Assembly (NCBI GenBank): GCA_026707745.1
Contig: JAPOWG010000045.1
Span: forward strand, 1-32,877
DNA from: Chloroflexota bacterium
GTDB taxonomy: Bacteria; Chloroflexota; Anaerolineae; Aggregatilineales; Phototrophicaceae
DNA length: 32,877 bases
Direction: 5' to 3'
This document shows, one piece after another, positions 1-7,550 of the stretch (position 1 is its first letter; each line of letters starts with the position of its first letter). The notes beneath the pieces were generated by a model that was not told the DNA's origin, ran no database searches, and worked only from the letters and a program-made list of their open reading frames with translations. The translations under genes were made by a program, and so were the position numbers.

Positions 1-335
1 GCGATATCCAGGCGACGGTTGATTTTGTCATTGAAAACGAGATTCCGGTGCTTTTCGTAGAGAGCAGCGTCCCGCCCGATACTATCGACGCTGTGATCGA
101 GGCGGTGGGGGCTCAAGGCGAATCCGTGCGCGTGGGGATCCGCGAACTCTTTGGGGACGCCATGGGCGCACCGGGCAGTTTCGGGGGCACATACGTCGGG
201 ATGCTGGCGCAGAATGCCTTGACCATCATGCAATCTTATCAATGTATGGGCGTGGATGTGGACATTCTTGAATGGGATGCGGAGCTGCTGCCAAAGCCTC
301 CCGACGACCTGTGGAATGCCGATTGTGATGCTTGA
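1..335 (+). CDS. Metal ABC transporter substrate-binding protein, C-terminal part (TroA/ZnuA/MntA-like)
   Basis: This is the 3' end of a gene that runs off the left edge; the frame is open from base 3. It encodes the C-terminal lobe of a cluster A-I (TroA-type) periplasmic or surface metal-binding protein. The visible signs are the FVESSV segment near the start, the LFGDAMG segment in the middle, and GGTYVGMLAQNALTIMQ near the end. These correspond to the last conserved blocks of Zn/Mn-binding lipoproteins, where an acidic residue (here the D of GDAMG) completes the metal site. Nine bases separate it from an ATPase gene, and two permeases follow, so it is the binding component of this importer. 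The metal (Zn, Mn or Fe) cannot be told from the fragment. Confidence 0.85.
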   Translation, partial: DIQATVDFVIENEIPVLFVESSVPPDTIDAVIEAVGAQGESVRVGIRELFGDAMGAPGSFGGTYVGMLAQNALTIMQSYQCMGVDVDILEWDAELLPKPPDDLWNADCDA

Positions 336-344
336 GGCGCTGCG

Positions 345-1109
345 ATGAATGACCGAGTCCCATTGGCCTTGTCGGTTGAAGACTTGACCGTGGCCTATCA
401 CAGCAAACCGGCCATCTGGGACATCGACCTCGGCGTCCCGGAAGGCGTCTTGATGGCAATCGTCGGTCCCAATGGCGCTGGCAAGAGCACGCTGATCAAG
501 GCGGTTCTGAATCTGATCCCGCGGGCAGCGGGCACGGTATCGTTTTATGGCAGCCCCTACGAGCAAGCCCGTTCATTGGTCGGTTATGTGCCGCAGCGCG
601 GCAGCGTCGATTGGGACTTCCCCACCTCGGTCCTGGATGTGGTCACTATGGGGCTCTATGGCAAGCTGGGCTGGTTGCGCCGGCCCGGACGCAGGGAGCG
701 CGATCTGGCGCTTTTTGCGCTGAACCAGGTCGGCTTACTGGATCTGGTTGACCGACAGATTAGCCAGCTATCGGGCGGCCAGCAGCAGCGCACCTTTCTC
801 GCTCGCGCGCTGGTACAGGATGCCCAGATCTACTTCATGGACGAGCCTTTTGCGGCGGTAGACGCCATCACTGAACGCGCTATTGTCAAGATCTTGCATC
901 AACTGAAAGAACGCGGCAAAACCGTCCTGGTCGTCCATCACGATTTGCAGACAGTCGAAGATTACTTTGACTGGGTGACGCTGCTCAATGTCGAAGTCGT
1001 CGCCAGCGGACCCGCCGCCGAAGTCTTTACGTCAGGGAACCTCCAAAAGACCTATGGCGGCCGCGTCTCTTATTTGCATGACGGGCAAGTCCTGGCGGCG
1101 GGGGACTAA
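345..1109 (+). CDS. Metal ABC transporter ATP-binding protein (ZnuC/MntB-like)
   Basis: This is the 254-residue ATPase subunit of the metal importer, acting on the cytosolic face of the membrane. Walker A GPNGAGKST is at residues 41-49, the Q-loop glutamine is at about residue 84, signature LSGGQQQ is at 142-148, Walker B IYFMDEP is at 162-168, and the switch histidine is in VVHHD around 198-199. Length and motif spacing are normal for the family. The PEGVLMAIVGPNGAGKSTL context and the Y(V)PQR Q-loop are typical of Zn/Mn/Fe3+ chelate-independent importers. The gene starts with ATG nine bases after the binding-protein gene, and two bases separate its stop from the GTG of the first permease, so it sits in a tight operon. 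Confidence 0.93.
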   Translation: MNDRVPLALSVEDLTVAYHSKPAIWDIDLGVPEGVLMAIVGPNGAGKSTLIKAVLNLIPRAAGTVSFYGSPYEQARSLVGYVPQRGSVDWDFPTSVLDVVTMGLYGKLGWLRRPGRRERDLALFALNQVGLLDLVDRQISQLSGGQQQRTFLARALVQDAQIYFMDEPFAAVDAITERAIVKILHQLKERGKTVLVVHHDLQTVEDYFDWVTLLNVEVVASGPAAEVFTSGNLQKTYGGRVSYLHDGQVLAAGD

Positions 1110-1111
1110 AC

Positions 1112-2446
1112 GTGAAACTGAAATCGATGTCCGCCGAAGACAAGCGGGTTTGGCTGGCCATCGCCGGTATCGTCGTACTGGGAATCTGCTTCTTGCCGAT
1201 CGGTCAATGGCTTTTCGGCATTCGCTACACCTACACTGTCCGAGTGGTGGCCTTGGGCGGTTCCATACTTGGCGTGATTAGCGGGGCGCTAGGTTGCTTC
1301 GCAGTCTTGCGTCGCGAGAGCTTGATGGGCGATGCGCTCTCGCATGCGGCGCTTCCCGGCGTAGCTGTCGCCTTCCTGTTGGCCGGGCGAGATTTGGGCG
1401 TCTTGTTGATTGGCGCCGGCATAGCGAGTTGGATCGCTCTGCGGTTTATTTCGGCGCTGCTGGGCACCACTCGGCTTAAGCAGGACGCGGCCATGGGCAT
1501 CGTCCTGGCAAGCTGGTTTGCCGGCGGGATTGCATTGCTCGCGTATATCCAGTCCATACCCGACGCCAGTCAAGCCGGACTGGATCGCTTCATCTTCGGC
1601 CAGGCGGCCGCCATCATCGAAAGCGACGTGCTCTTGATCAGTGGCGTAGGCGCCGCGGTCCTGCTGACGCTGGCGCTCTTCTGGAAAGAGTTCAAATTGG
1701 TGACTTTCGACATGGGATTCGCCGGCGCCAACGGATTCCAGGTCGGTTTAATCAATACGCTGCTTTCGACTTTAATTGTGATAGCGATTGTGCTGGGATT
1801 GCAATTGGCCGGCGTCATTCTCATGGTCGGCATGTTGATCGCGCCCGGCATCGCCGCGCGTCAATGGACGCAGAAGCTGAATCATATGGTGATACTTGCT
1901 GCCGTGTTCGGCGCATTCGCGGGTGGGGTCGGGGCTGTTATAAGCGCCATCGACGCCGACATACCAACAGGTCCCATGATCATTGTGGTTGCGTTTTCGC
2001 TGGTGCTGGCGTCGATCACGCTGGCGCCCGGACGCGGTTTGCTTTGGAGCAGTTGGCGCCGCCGTCTGGATAGCCGACGCTTCGCGCGTCAAAACGCCCT
2101 GCGTGACTTGTACCGCTATGTTCTGTCACATGGATCGCCCGGGACGCCGGTGCCGGACGCGTTCATTCGCGGCATCGGAGATCGCAGCGCCGCGTTGGGT
2201 TTGGCGCAATTGCTTTCGGCCGGTCTGGTCGAATTGACGGGTGATAGTTGGCGATTGACGGATACCGGCATTGAGGCGGCGCGCCGTGATGCCCACAGCC
2301 TGCAACTTTGGGATCTTTATCGGCTTTACGCCGATGACCTGGACCTTCCACTCCTGGGCGAAGATCGGCATCTGGATATCCGCGATGTTTTGCCCGCCGA
2401 CGCCATCGGACAACTGGAAGCGATGACGGAGCAGCGCCCCAACTGA
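1112..2446 (+). CDS. Metal ABC transporter permease with C-terminal DtxR-like domain
   Basis: This 444-residue protein starts at a GTG behind a GGGG-rich ribosome site. Residues about 15-310 form an ABC-3 family (ZnuB/MntC-type) permease with roughly eight or nine hydrophobic helices, including the conserved SHAALPGVAVAFLLAG segment near 77-92. Most family members are 270-300 residues. The extra 130 residues (from about 315) are cytosolic. They read as a winged helix (about 325-390, ending RLTDTGIEAARR) followed by a short segment, LWDLYRLY through DVLPADAIGQLE, that resembles the metal-binding/dimerisation part of DtxR/MntR repressors. Several histidine/glutamate ligands expected there appear to be missing. 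Permease-DtxR fusions are known in several phyla. The stop codon overlaps the start of the next gene (ATGA). Confidence 0.88.
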   Translation: MKLKSMSAEDKRVWLAIAGIVVLGICFLPIGQWLFGIRYTYTVRVVALGGSILGVISGALGCFAVLRRESLMGDALSHAALPGVAVAFLLAGRDLGVLLIGAGIASWIALRFISALLGTTRLKQDAAMGIVLASWFAGGIALLAYIQSIPDASQAGLDRFIFGQAAAIIESDVLLISGVGAAVLLTLALFWKEFKLVTFDMGFAGANGFQVGLINTLLSTLIVIAIVLGLQLAGVILMVGMLIAPGIAARQWTQKLNHMVILAAVFGAFAGGVGAVISAIDADIPTGPMIIVVAFSLVLASITLAPGRGLLWSSWRRRLDSRRFARQNALRDLYRYVLSHGSPGTPVPDAFIRGIGDRSAALGLAQLLSAGLVELTGDSWRLTDTGIEAARRDAHSLQLWDLYRLYADDLDLPLLGEDRHLDIRDVLPADAIGQLEAMTEQRPN

Positions 2447-3951
2447 TGATGGTCTTGGAACGTTGGCTGATCGAACTGCTGCTTAATTTCGTCGCTCGTG
2501 AGGAAATCAACGCCTTCTTGCGCTCGCCGCAGCACACGGCGACGATCATTGGCTGTCTGATTGCCGTGAGCGGCGCCCTGCTCGGCACTTTTTTGCTGCT
2601 GCGCGGCATGGCTCTGACGAGCGACGCTATCAGCCATACCGTGCTCTTAGGGATCGTGGTCGCGTTTTTGCTGATGACCGATGTTTTCGGCATGGCCGGG
2701 GATACCTCATCACCCTGGCTCATCCTAGGCGCCTCCTTGGCCGGGGTAGGTACTGTTGTGCTGACGGAGTTGTTATATCGTTCCGGATTGCTGCGGCAGG
2801 ATGCCGCATTGGGACTGGCATTCCCCTTGCTTTTCGCCATAGCCGTCATCCTGGTTTCGCGCTTTGCCGAAGATGTGCATCTCGATGAGGACGCTGTTCT
2901 TGTCGGTGAAATCGGCTTGGCTTGGGCCAACACCAACAGTCACTGCTTCGACAATTGCGTCACGGTCACGATCAACCCTGATCATCCTCAAGCCAAAATG
3001 GCTCGCCAATGTCGCAACTGCCGCGAATTGGGCATTAGTCCGCGCGACGAAGGTGCCGAGTTTGTCGAAATCTGCAGCAATTGCGGAAGCTATTCGCCCG
3101 CCCAAGCGTGGCAAGCTGGGTACCTGCAAGAGGAGCCTGTGCTGGTCTTCTTCCCCAAGTCGATAACGGTCACTTTAATCATGACCGCGCTATCTTTGCT
3201 CTTTGTGCTCGTTTTCTACAAGGAGCTCAAGCTGACGACCTTCGACTCTGCGCTGGCGAAGGCGCTTGGATTCCGGCCGGGAGTCATGAACTACGCGCTG
3301 ATGATCTTGGTAAGCCTGGTGGCGGTTGGGGCCTTTGATGCGGTGGGTTCTATTCTCGTGATCGCTTTCTTCATTATTCCGCCCGCGGCCGCGTATCTGT
3401 TAAGCGATCGTTTGGCGATCATGCTCTTGCTCGGCCCGCTCATTGGCGCGGGGGGCGCGTTTTTTGGCTATGACCTGGCTCGGGGAAAGTTCTTCGGCAT
3501 TATTGAGGTTGGCGACATCATCGCTGGCGTCAACAGCATATCTGGGCTTGACTTGCTCGAGACGTGGGATTCATCGATCAGCGCCTCGATGGTGCTGATG
3601 ATCTTCAGCATATTCACCCTCGCCTGGGTGTTTTCTCCGCGTTACGGTCTGATCTCGACCATGATCCGGCGCGCCAGTCAGAGCCGTCGCTTCGACGATC
3701 AGGTTGTGTTGGCGCATATCCATAATCACCAATTCACGGATCGCCATTCAACGGAATTGCGCGTGGAGACTCTGCATATTCATTTTCGCTGGACGGCGCC
3801 GAAGATGGGGCGGGTGCTGGCTCGATTACGAGCGCTTGGTTTTGTAGCTGTTGTCGACGGATTCGCCGAGTTGACAGAGCGTGGCGAGACCCAAGTACAC
3901 GCATTTCGCAGCGCTATGCTTGAGGCGCATAACATGCCCGATATTGACTGA
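2446..3951 (+). CDS. Metal ABC transporter permease with six-cysteine insert and C-terminal winged helix
   Basis: This is the second permease of the operon, 501 residues and much longer than the usual 280-300. The ABC-3 core is split. Residues about 30-155 carry the first helices with the SHTVLLGIVVAF segment (63-74), and the core resumes at about 237, including the family-typical FYKELKLTTFD block. Between them (about 156-236) is a soluble insert with C167, C171, C189, C192, C210 and C213, including two CxxC pairs in zinc-ribbon style. After the last helix, residues about 405-501 form a winged-helix-like cytosolic tail (GRVLARLRALGFV followed by an LTERGE wing). Translation is probably coupled to the preceding gene through the ATGA overlap. 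A second ATG lies three bases downstream. The importer role is secure, but the roles of the two added modules are unknown. Confidence 0.87.
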   Translation: MMVLERWLIELLLNFVAREEINAFLRSPQHTATIIGCLIAVSGALLGTFLLLRGMALTSDAISHTVLLGIVVAFLLMTDVFGMAGDTSSPWLILGASLAGVGTVVLTELLYRSGLLRQDAALGLAFPLLFAIAVILVSRFAEDVHLDEDAVLVGEIGLAWANTNSHCFDNCVTVTINPDHPQAKMARQCRNCRELGISPRDEGAEFVEICSNCGSYSPAQAWQAGYLQEEPVLVFFPKSITVTLIMTALSLLFVLVFYKELKLTTFDSALAKALGFRPGVMNYALMILVSLVAVGAFDAVGSILVIAFFIIPPAAAYLLSDRLAIMLLLGPLIGAGGAFFGYDLARGKFFGIIEVGDIIAGVNSISGLDLLETWDSSISASMVLMIFSIFTLAWVFSPRYGLISTMIRRASQSRRFDDQVVLAHIHNHQFTDRHSTELRVETLHIHFRWTAPKMGRVLARLRALGFVAVVDGFAELTERGETQVHAFRSAMLEAHNMPDID

Positions 3952-4055
3952 GGGGGTCTCGCTTCCACATGCCTTTGGCGCCTTGGAATCAGCCCTTTAG
4001 CGCCGCTGGCTTTGCCGCTAGCATAACCCTCACAATGACAGACGGCAGGGGTAAA

Positions 4056-5033
4056 ATGATTAGCCTGGTCGCGACCGTCCTCAATGAAGGCGACAGCATT
4101 CATCTCCTCCTCAATTCCATAGGAGCGCAAACTCGGCAGCCAGACGAGATCGTGATCGTTGACGGCGGCAGTGCCGACAGTACCCGTGAGATCATTGCAG
4201 GTTATCGCGATCGCTTGCCGGTGCGAGTGCTGGTCGAGCCCGGGTGCAATATCAGTCAAGGCCGTAATCGTGCTATCGAAGCGGCTGGCGGTGAAATCAT
4301 CGCAGTCACCGATGCCGGCGTTCAATTAAGCGCCACCTGGCTGGAGACGATCACAGAGCCGCTGCTGCTCGATCCCGACTTAAATGGCGTCGCAGGATTT
4401 TTCCTGGCCGATCCCCAGACGCCTTTTGAAGTAGCGTTAGGCGCCACAACCTTGCCCATGCGGGACGAGATAAGGGCGGAGACCTTTCTGCCCAGCAGCC
4501 GCAGCATCGCCTTTCGTAAATCGGCGGCAAGGGAAGCCAGGGGATATCCCGAGTGGCTAGACTATTGCGAAGATCTCGTTTTTGATTTGCGTTTTAGGTC
4601 AATGTACGGTCCATTTGCCTTCGAGCCAGCGGCCCTCGTGTATTTTCGACCTCGGCCCTCGATCGGGGGTTTCTACCGGCAGTACTTTTTGTATGCGCGC
4701 GGCGATGGCAAGGCTAATCTCTGGTTAAAGCGTCATGTCATCCGCTACGCCGCTTATTGGCTGCTGGCCCCCGCGGTATTCTTGCTCGGCGCCTTGATAG
4801 AACCGTACTGGTGGGGATTGTATTTGCCGGGCGCGGCGTATTATCTGCATCAGCCCTACCGCCGTTTGCCTGTGATCTTGCGTCGCTGGCGGGGCAACTC
4901 CGTTGTCATTTGGCTATACTGCATATTCATGATTCCCGTTTTGCGCGTTGTTGGCGATGTCGCTAAAATGCACGGATACCCGGCTGGCCGGCTCTGGCGC
5001 TGGCGAGACAAGCCTCCAGACTGGCGATTGTAG
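4056..5033 (+). CDS. Glycosyltransferase family 2
   Basis: This is a GT-A fold glycosyltransferase of about 325 residues that probably transfers a sugar from a nucleotide donor at the inner face of the membrane. The N-terminus MISLVATVLNEG and the VDGGSAD motif (35-41) form the nucleotide-binding half. TDAG at 85-88 sits where family members usually have a D-x-D-like metal motif, and CEDL further on supplies the likely catalytic acid. The C-terminal third has two or three hydrophobic segments. I chose the ATG at 4056 because AGGGG lies four bases upstream and the protein then begins directly at the fold. ATGs at 4035 and 3969 are in frame and would add 7 or 29 residues. It stands alone after the metal operon, and its acceptor is unknown. 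Confidence 0.85.
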   Translation: MISLVATVLNEGDSIHLLLNSIGAQTRQPDEIVIVDGGSADSTREIIAGYRDRLPVRVLVEPGCNISQGRNRAIEAAGGEIIAVTDAGVQLSATWLETITEPLLLDPDLNGVAGFFLADPQTPFEVALGATTLPMRDEIRAETFLPSSRSIAFRKSAAREARGYPEWLDYCEDLVFDLRFRSMYGPFAFEPAALVYFRPRPSIGGFYRQYFLYARGDGKANLWLKRHVIRYAAYWLLAPAVFLLGALIEPYWWGLYLPGAAYYLHQPYRRLPVILRRWRGNSVVIWLYCIFMIPVLRVVGDVAKMHGYPAGRLWRWRDKPPDWRL

Positions 5034-5058
5034 CGACGGCGCGCAGGGGTGTATGTGA

Positions 5059-5086
5059 TTGACTATATTAATGCCTGATGTATAAT
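5059..5086 (+). promoter_or_regulatory. Sigma-70-type promoter for the helix-turn-helix regulator
   Basis: TTGACT (5059-5064) and a perfect TATAAT (5081-5086) are separated by 16 bases. This predicts transcription starting near 5093, about 30 bases before the ATG at 5122. It is one of the two best promoter matches in the window and probably drives the regulator-dprA pair. Confidence 0.75.
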
Positions 5087-5121
5087 TAGCGAACCTTACA
5101 AATCATTCTGTTGCACGAGAA

Positions 5122-5745
5122 ATGGACAGAAACGACTCCAGCGAATGGGTCAGCCTGCGGCACGCTGCCGAAATTCTCGGCGTGCATCCTGCGACGGTCC
5201 GCAACTGGGCGGAGAGCGGCAAGTTGCCCTTTCGGCGCACGGCCGGTAAACACCGGCGCTTTAACGTGAACGATCTGCACCACCATGCGCAGTCGCAGGG
5301 CGATATTCAGCCTGTGGAACTGCAGGTGATCATTCAAAACGCCCTGGGACAAACGCGTATGCAAGTGGGTAGCGCCCAGTTGGAGCAAGCGCCCTGGTAT
5401 ATCGCCATGAGCGATGATAGCAAGCAGCACTTGCGAGAGCAGGGCAGGCGCGTCTTGGAATCCATACGTGACTATGTAGCGGCGGGCGCGCCGGACAGCG
5501 GTCTGTCGGTGGCCATCAAACTGGGGAAGGATTACGCTACGCAACTGATCGCAGACGGGCTAAGTTTGCCTCAAGCCCTTCGTGGGTTCTTTTATTTTGG
5601 AGATTTTGTCCTAAACTCGATCTTGACTTGGTCGGAAGTTTCGCAACCGCGCAATTCCTCGGAATGGGCGATGCATTTGCGCCAGGTCAATACCTTCATG
5701 CATGCCATGCTGCTCTCCATCGTCGAATATTATGAAGCGGACTGA
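5122..5745 (+). CDS. MerR/excisionase-like helix-turn-helix regulator
   Basis: This 207-residue protein has an N-terminal DNA-binding domain of the MerR/BldC/excisionase kind. AAEILGVHPATVRNWAESGKLP at about 15-36 is the helix-turn-helix, and the following FRRTAGKHRRFNVNDL is the typical wing. Residues about 90-205 are an all-helical domain of unknown ligand, with aromatic-rich helices (RGFFYFGDFVLNSILTWSEV). It loosely resembles helical sensor domains of RsbR-type proteins, but I cannot assign it. The gene has its own strong promoter, and its last 14 bases overlap the probable dprA start, so the two are co-transcribed. A regulatory role is inferred from the DNA-binding domain alone. Confidence 0.8.
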   Translation: MDRNDSSEWVSLRHAAEILGVHPATVRNWAESGKLPFRRTAGKHRRFNVNDLHHHAQSQGDIQPVELQVIIQNALGQTRMQVGSAQLEQAPWYIAMSDDSKQHLREQGRRVLESIRDYVAAGAPDSGLSVAIKLGKDYATQLIADGLSLPQALRGFFYFGDFVLNSILTWSEVSQPRNSSEWAMHLRQVNTFMHAMLLSIVEYYEAD

Positions 5746-6607
5746 TGTTTCGCCAAGGACGCAGTGGCTAGCGCTCAGCCTCTTGCCAAACATTGGCGTC
5801 AAGACCCTGCACAATCTGCTCGCGCATTTTGACTGTGACCTGACCGCTGTCTTCAGCGCGGAGGCGACTGAGTTGCAAAAGGTGCCGGGTATTGGCGCCA
5901 AGATCGCCCGCGACATAAGCAACGCGGACCTCGTCAGGCTCTTGGATGAACAGGCGCAATGGGAGGGGCAAGGCGTCCAGACGTTGACCGCGGCTGACGC
6001 GCTGTATCCCGCGCGTCTCAAAGATGCGGATGATCACCCACCGACGATTTTCCTCCGCGGTTGTCTTCAGCCGAAAGCCTGGAAGAAATGCTTGTCAATC
6101 GTTGGCACGCGCTATCCGTCGCAAGTGGCGAAGATCCTGACGCTTCAATTGTCGATGAAGCTGGCGCGGGCTGGCGTCACGATTGTTAGCGGCCTGGCGC
6201 TGGGCATTGATGCCGCGGCGCACGCCAGCGCCCTGGAAGTCGGCGGAACAAGTATCGCCGTTCTCGGCAGCGGCGTCCTCAACGTCTATCCGCCGCAGAA
6301 CAGGCTGATCGCGGGTCGGATTCTCAAGTCGGGCGCCTTGCTAAGCGAGGTGCATCCGCGTCTGGCGCCCAATGCGCAGCGCTTGGTATCGCGCAATCGC
6401 ATCATCAGCGCGATTAGCGAGGCTCTGATCGTCATTGAGTCCGACGCTGACGGCGGCGCCATGCATAGCGCGCGTTTCGCTCGCGACCAAGGCCGCAGGG
6501 TATTCACCTTTCGTTTGCCTGCAAGCGGCAACCGGCAATTGATGCGCGACGGCGCCGCTGTTCTGCCCAGCGACCTGGATCAAGCCCTTGGCTACTTGCT
6601 CAGTTGA
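5732..6607 (+). CDS. dprA: DNA-processing protein DprA (Smf)
   Basis: This is a DprA/Smf-type single-stranded DNA-binding protein of about 291 residues. The family loads RecA on incoming DNA during natural transformation. N-terminal helix-hairpin-helix elements are visible (LLPNIGVKTLHNLLAHF and VPGIGAKIA). They are followed by the Rossmann-like DprA core: SIVGTRYPS, then SGLALGIDAAAH, then SGVLNVYPPQNRL, SEVHP and SRNRIISAISEALIVIES. The C-terminal winged helix found in longer DprA proteins is absent. The ATG at 5732 lies inside the preceding regulator gene; an upstream ATG at 5702 would add ten residues unlike the family. No other competence gene is visible, so transformability is only suggested. 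Confidence 0.9.
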   Translation: MKRTDVSPRTQWLALSLLPNIGVKTLHNLLAHFDCDLTAVFSAEATELQKVPGIGAKIARDISNADLVRLLDEQAQWEGQGVQTLTAADALYPARLKDADDHPPTIFLRGCLQPKAWKKCLSIVGTRYPSQVAKILTLQLSMKLARAGVTIVSGLALGIDAAAHASALEVGGTSIAVLGSGVLNVYPPQNRLIAGRILKSGALLSEVHPRLAPNAQRLVSRNRIISAISEALIVIESDADGGAMHSARFARDQGRRVFTFRLPASGNRQLMRDGAAVLPSDLDQALGYLLS

Positions 6608-6626
6608 TTCGGCAAGCCCCGATCAA
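6604..6626 (+). terminator. Hairpin at the end of dprA
   Basis: An eight-pair stem with one bulged T (TTGAT-CGG against CCGATCAA) and a six-base loop overlaps the dprA stop codon. It has no T-run after it, so it is a weak terminator candidate or an mRNA-end structure. Confidence 0.35.
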
Positions 6627-6734
6627 TAAACCTGCGCTGACCGCCCAATTCACTTTTTCGGCTCCCGTCGTGCATTAAACTTGCGCTTACCTTCCTGTTA
6701 TCATTCGCATACTAAAAATTCGCGAATAGAACAT

Positions 6735-6764
6735 TTGACATACAAACATATGTTCGTGTATACT
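6735..6764 (+). promoter_or_regulatory. lexA promoter
   Basis: A consensus TTGACA (6735-6740) and TATACT (6759-6764) are separated by 18 bases, giving a predicted start near 6772 and a leader of about 75 bases to the lexA ATG. The spacer contains the LexA-box-like palindrome, the classic arrangement for autorepression. Confidence 0.75.
6743..6756 (+). promoter_or_regulatory. LexA (SOS) box in the lexA promoter
   Basis: CAAACATATGTTCG contains the perfect ten-base palindrome AACATATGTT and differs from the Gram-positive-type SOS operator CGAACATATGTTCG at one base (A instead of G at 6744). It lies between the -35 and -10 elements, where repressor binding would block polymerase. A further GAACAT half-site is at 6729-6734. 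Confidence 0.75.
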
Positions 6765-6845
6765 ATGGGCAGTTGGAAAAATCATTGCAGTAAGAGCAAC
6801 TCAAGTTTGTGATCAGTTGGGCAGGTGAGACGCGGGGGATAACCC

Positions 6846-7526
6846 ATGAAGGAATTCAAGAAGCTGTCCCGGCGGCAGCAAAATATGCTTCGGTTCATGT
6901 CCGAATATACGGGGAAACGCGGCTTTCCGCCGACGATCCGTGAAATCGGAGAAAGGTGTGATATCGCCTCGACTTCGGTGGTCAATTACAACCTCAACAA
7001 ACTGGTTGACGCGGGGTATCTGCAGCGATCGGGCAAAGTGTCGCGCGGGCTGCGCATCATACGCGATATTCCCGGCGTCGCGCCCCTGCCCAGACTTGCG
7101 ACAAACAGCAACTCTCCACGCGTCGCGCTAGTCGGGCGGATTGCCGCGGGCGAGCCGATTTCTCTGCCGGAAGATATCGCGCATCATATTGACGAAGATG
7201 ACTACGTCGCTGTCCCGCAGGAATTCCTGCAGGGTTTTGACGAGAATGAAGTATTCGCCTTGACCGTTCGCGGCGACTCGATGATTGACTCGATGATCCA
7301 GGATGGGGATATCGTTATCCTGCGTCAGCAGAGTACTGCCGATAACGGTGAAATGGTTGCGGCCTGGCTGCCCGAGGACAGCGAAACGACGCTCAAGCAC
7401 TTCTATCGCGAAGCTGATTCCATACGGCTGCAACCGGCGAACACAGCATATGATCCGATTTTCGTTCACCCGGCGAATTGCCAAATCAAGGGAAAAGTAT
7501 TGTCTGTCATGCGCAGCTACGGCTAG
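6846..7526 (+). CDS. lexA: LexA repressor
   Basis: This is the SOS-response repressor and self-cleaving serine protease, 226 residues. The N-terminal winged helix includes FPPTIREIGERCDIASTSVV (27-46) and LNKLVDAGYLQR. The S24 peptidase part has the Ala101-Gly102 cleavage site in RIAAGEP, catalytic Ser145 in RGDSM and Lys184 in TTLKHF. It is slightly longer than most LexA proteins, with a linker of about 20 residues rich in N and S (around 85-92). A consensus promoter with an embedded LexA box lies upstream, so autoregulation is expected. The start ATG follows a GGGGGATAACCC stretch. The next gene is convergent, ending 24 bases away. Confidence 0.95.
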   Translation: MKEFKKLSRRQQNMLRFMSEYTGKRGFPPTIREIGERCDIASTSVVNYNLNKLVDAGYLQRSGKVSRGLRIIRDIPGVAPLPRLATNSNSPRVALVGRIAAGEPISLPEDIAHHIDEDDYVAVPQEFLQGFDENEVFALTVRGDSMIDSMIQDGDIVILRQQSTADNGEMVAAWLPEDSETTLKHFYREADSIRLQPANTAYDPIFVHPANCQIKGKVLSVMRSYG

Positions 7527-7550
7527 CCGCTATACGCCGCAACACAAGGA

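Noticed and set aside
2163..2936. A 257-codon reverse-strand frame across the permease junction
   Set aside because: It crosses two real overlapping genes and has low-complexity Ser/Arg/Pro-rich translation.
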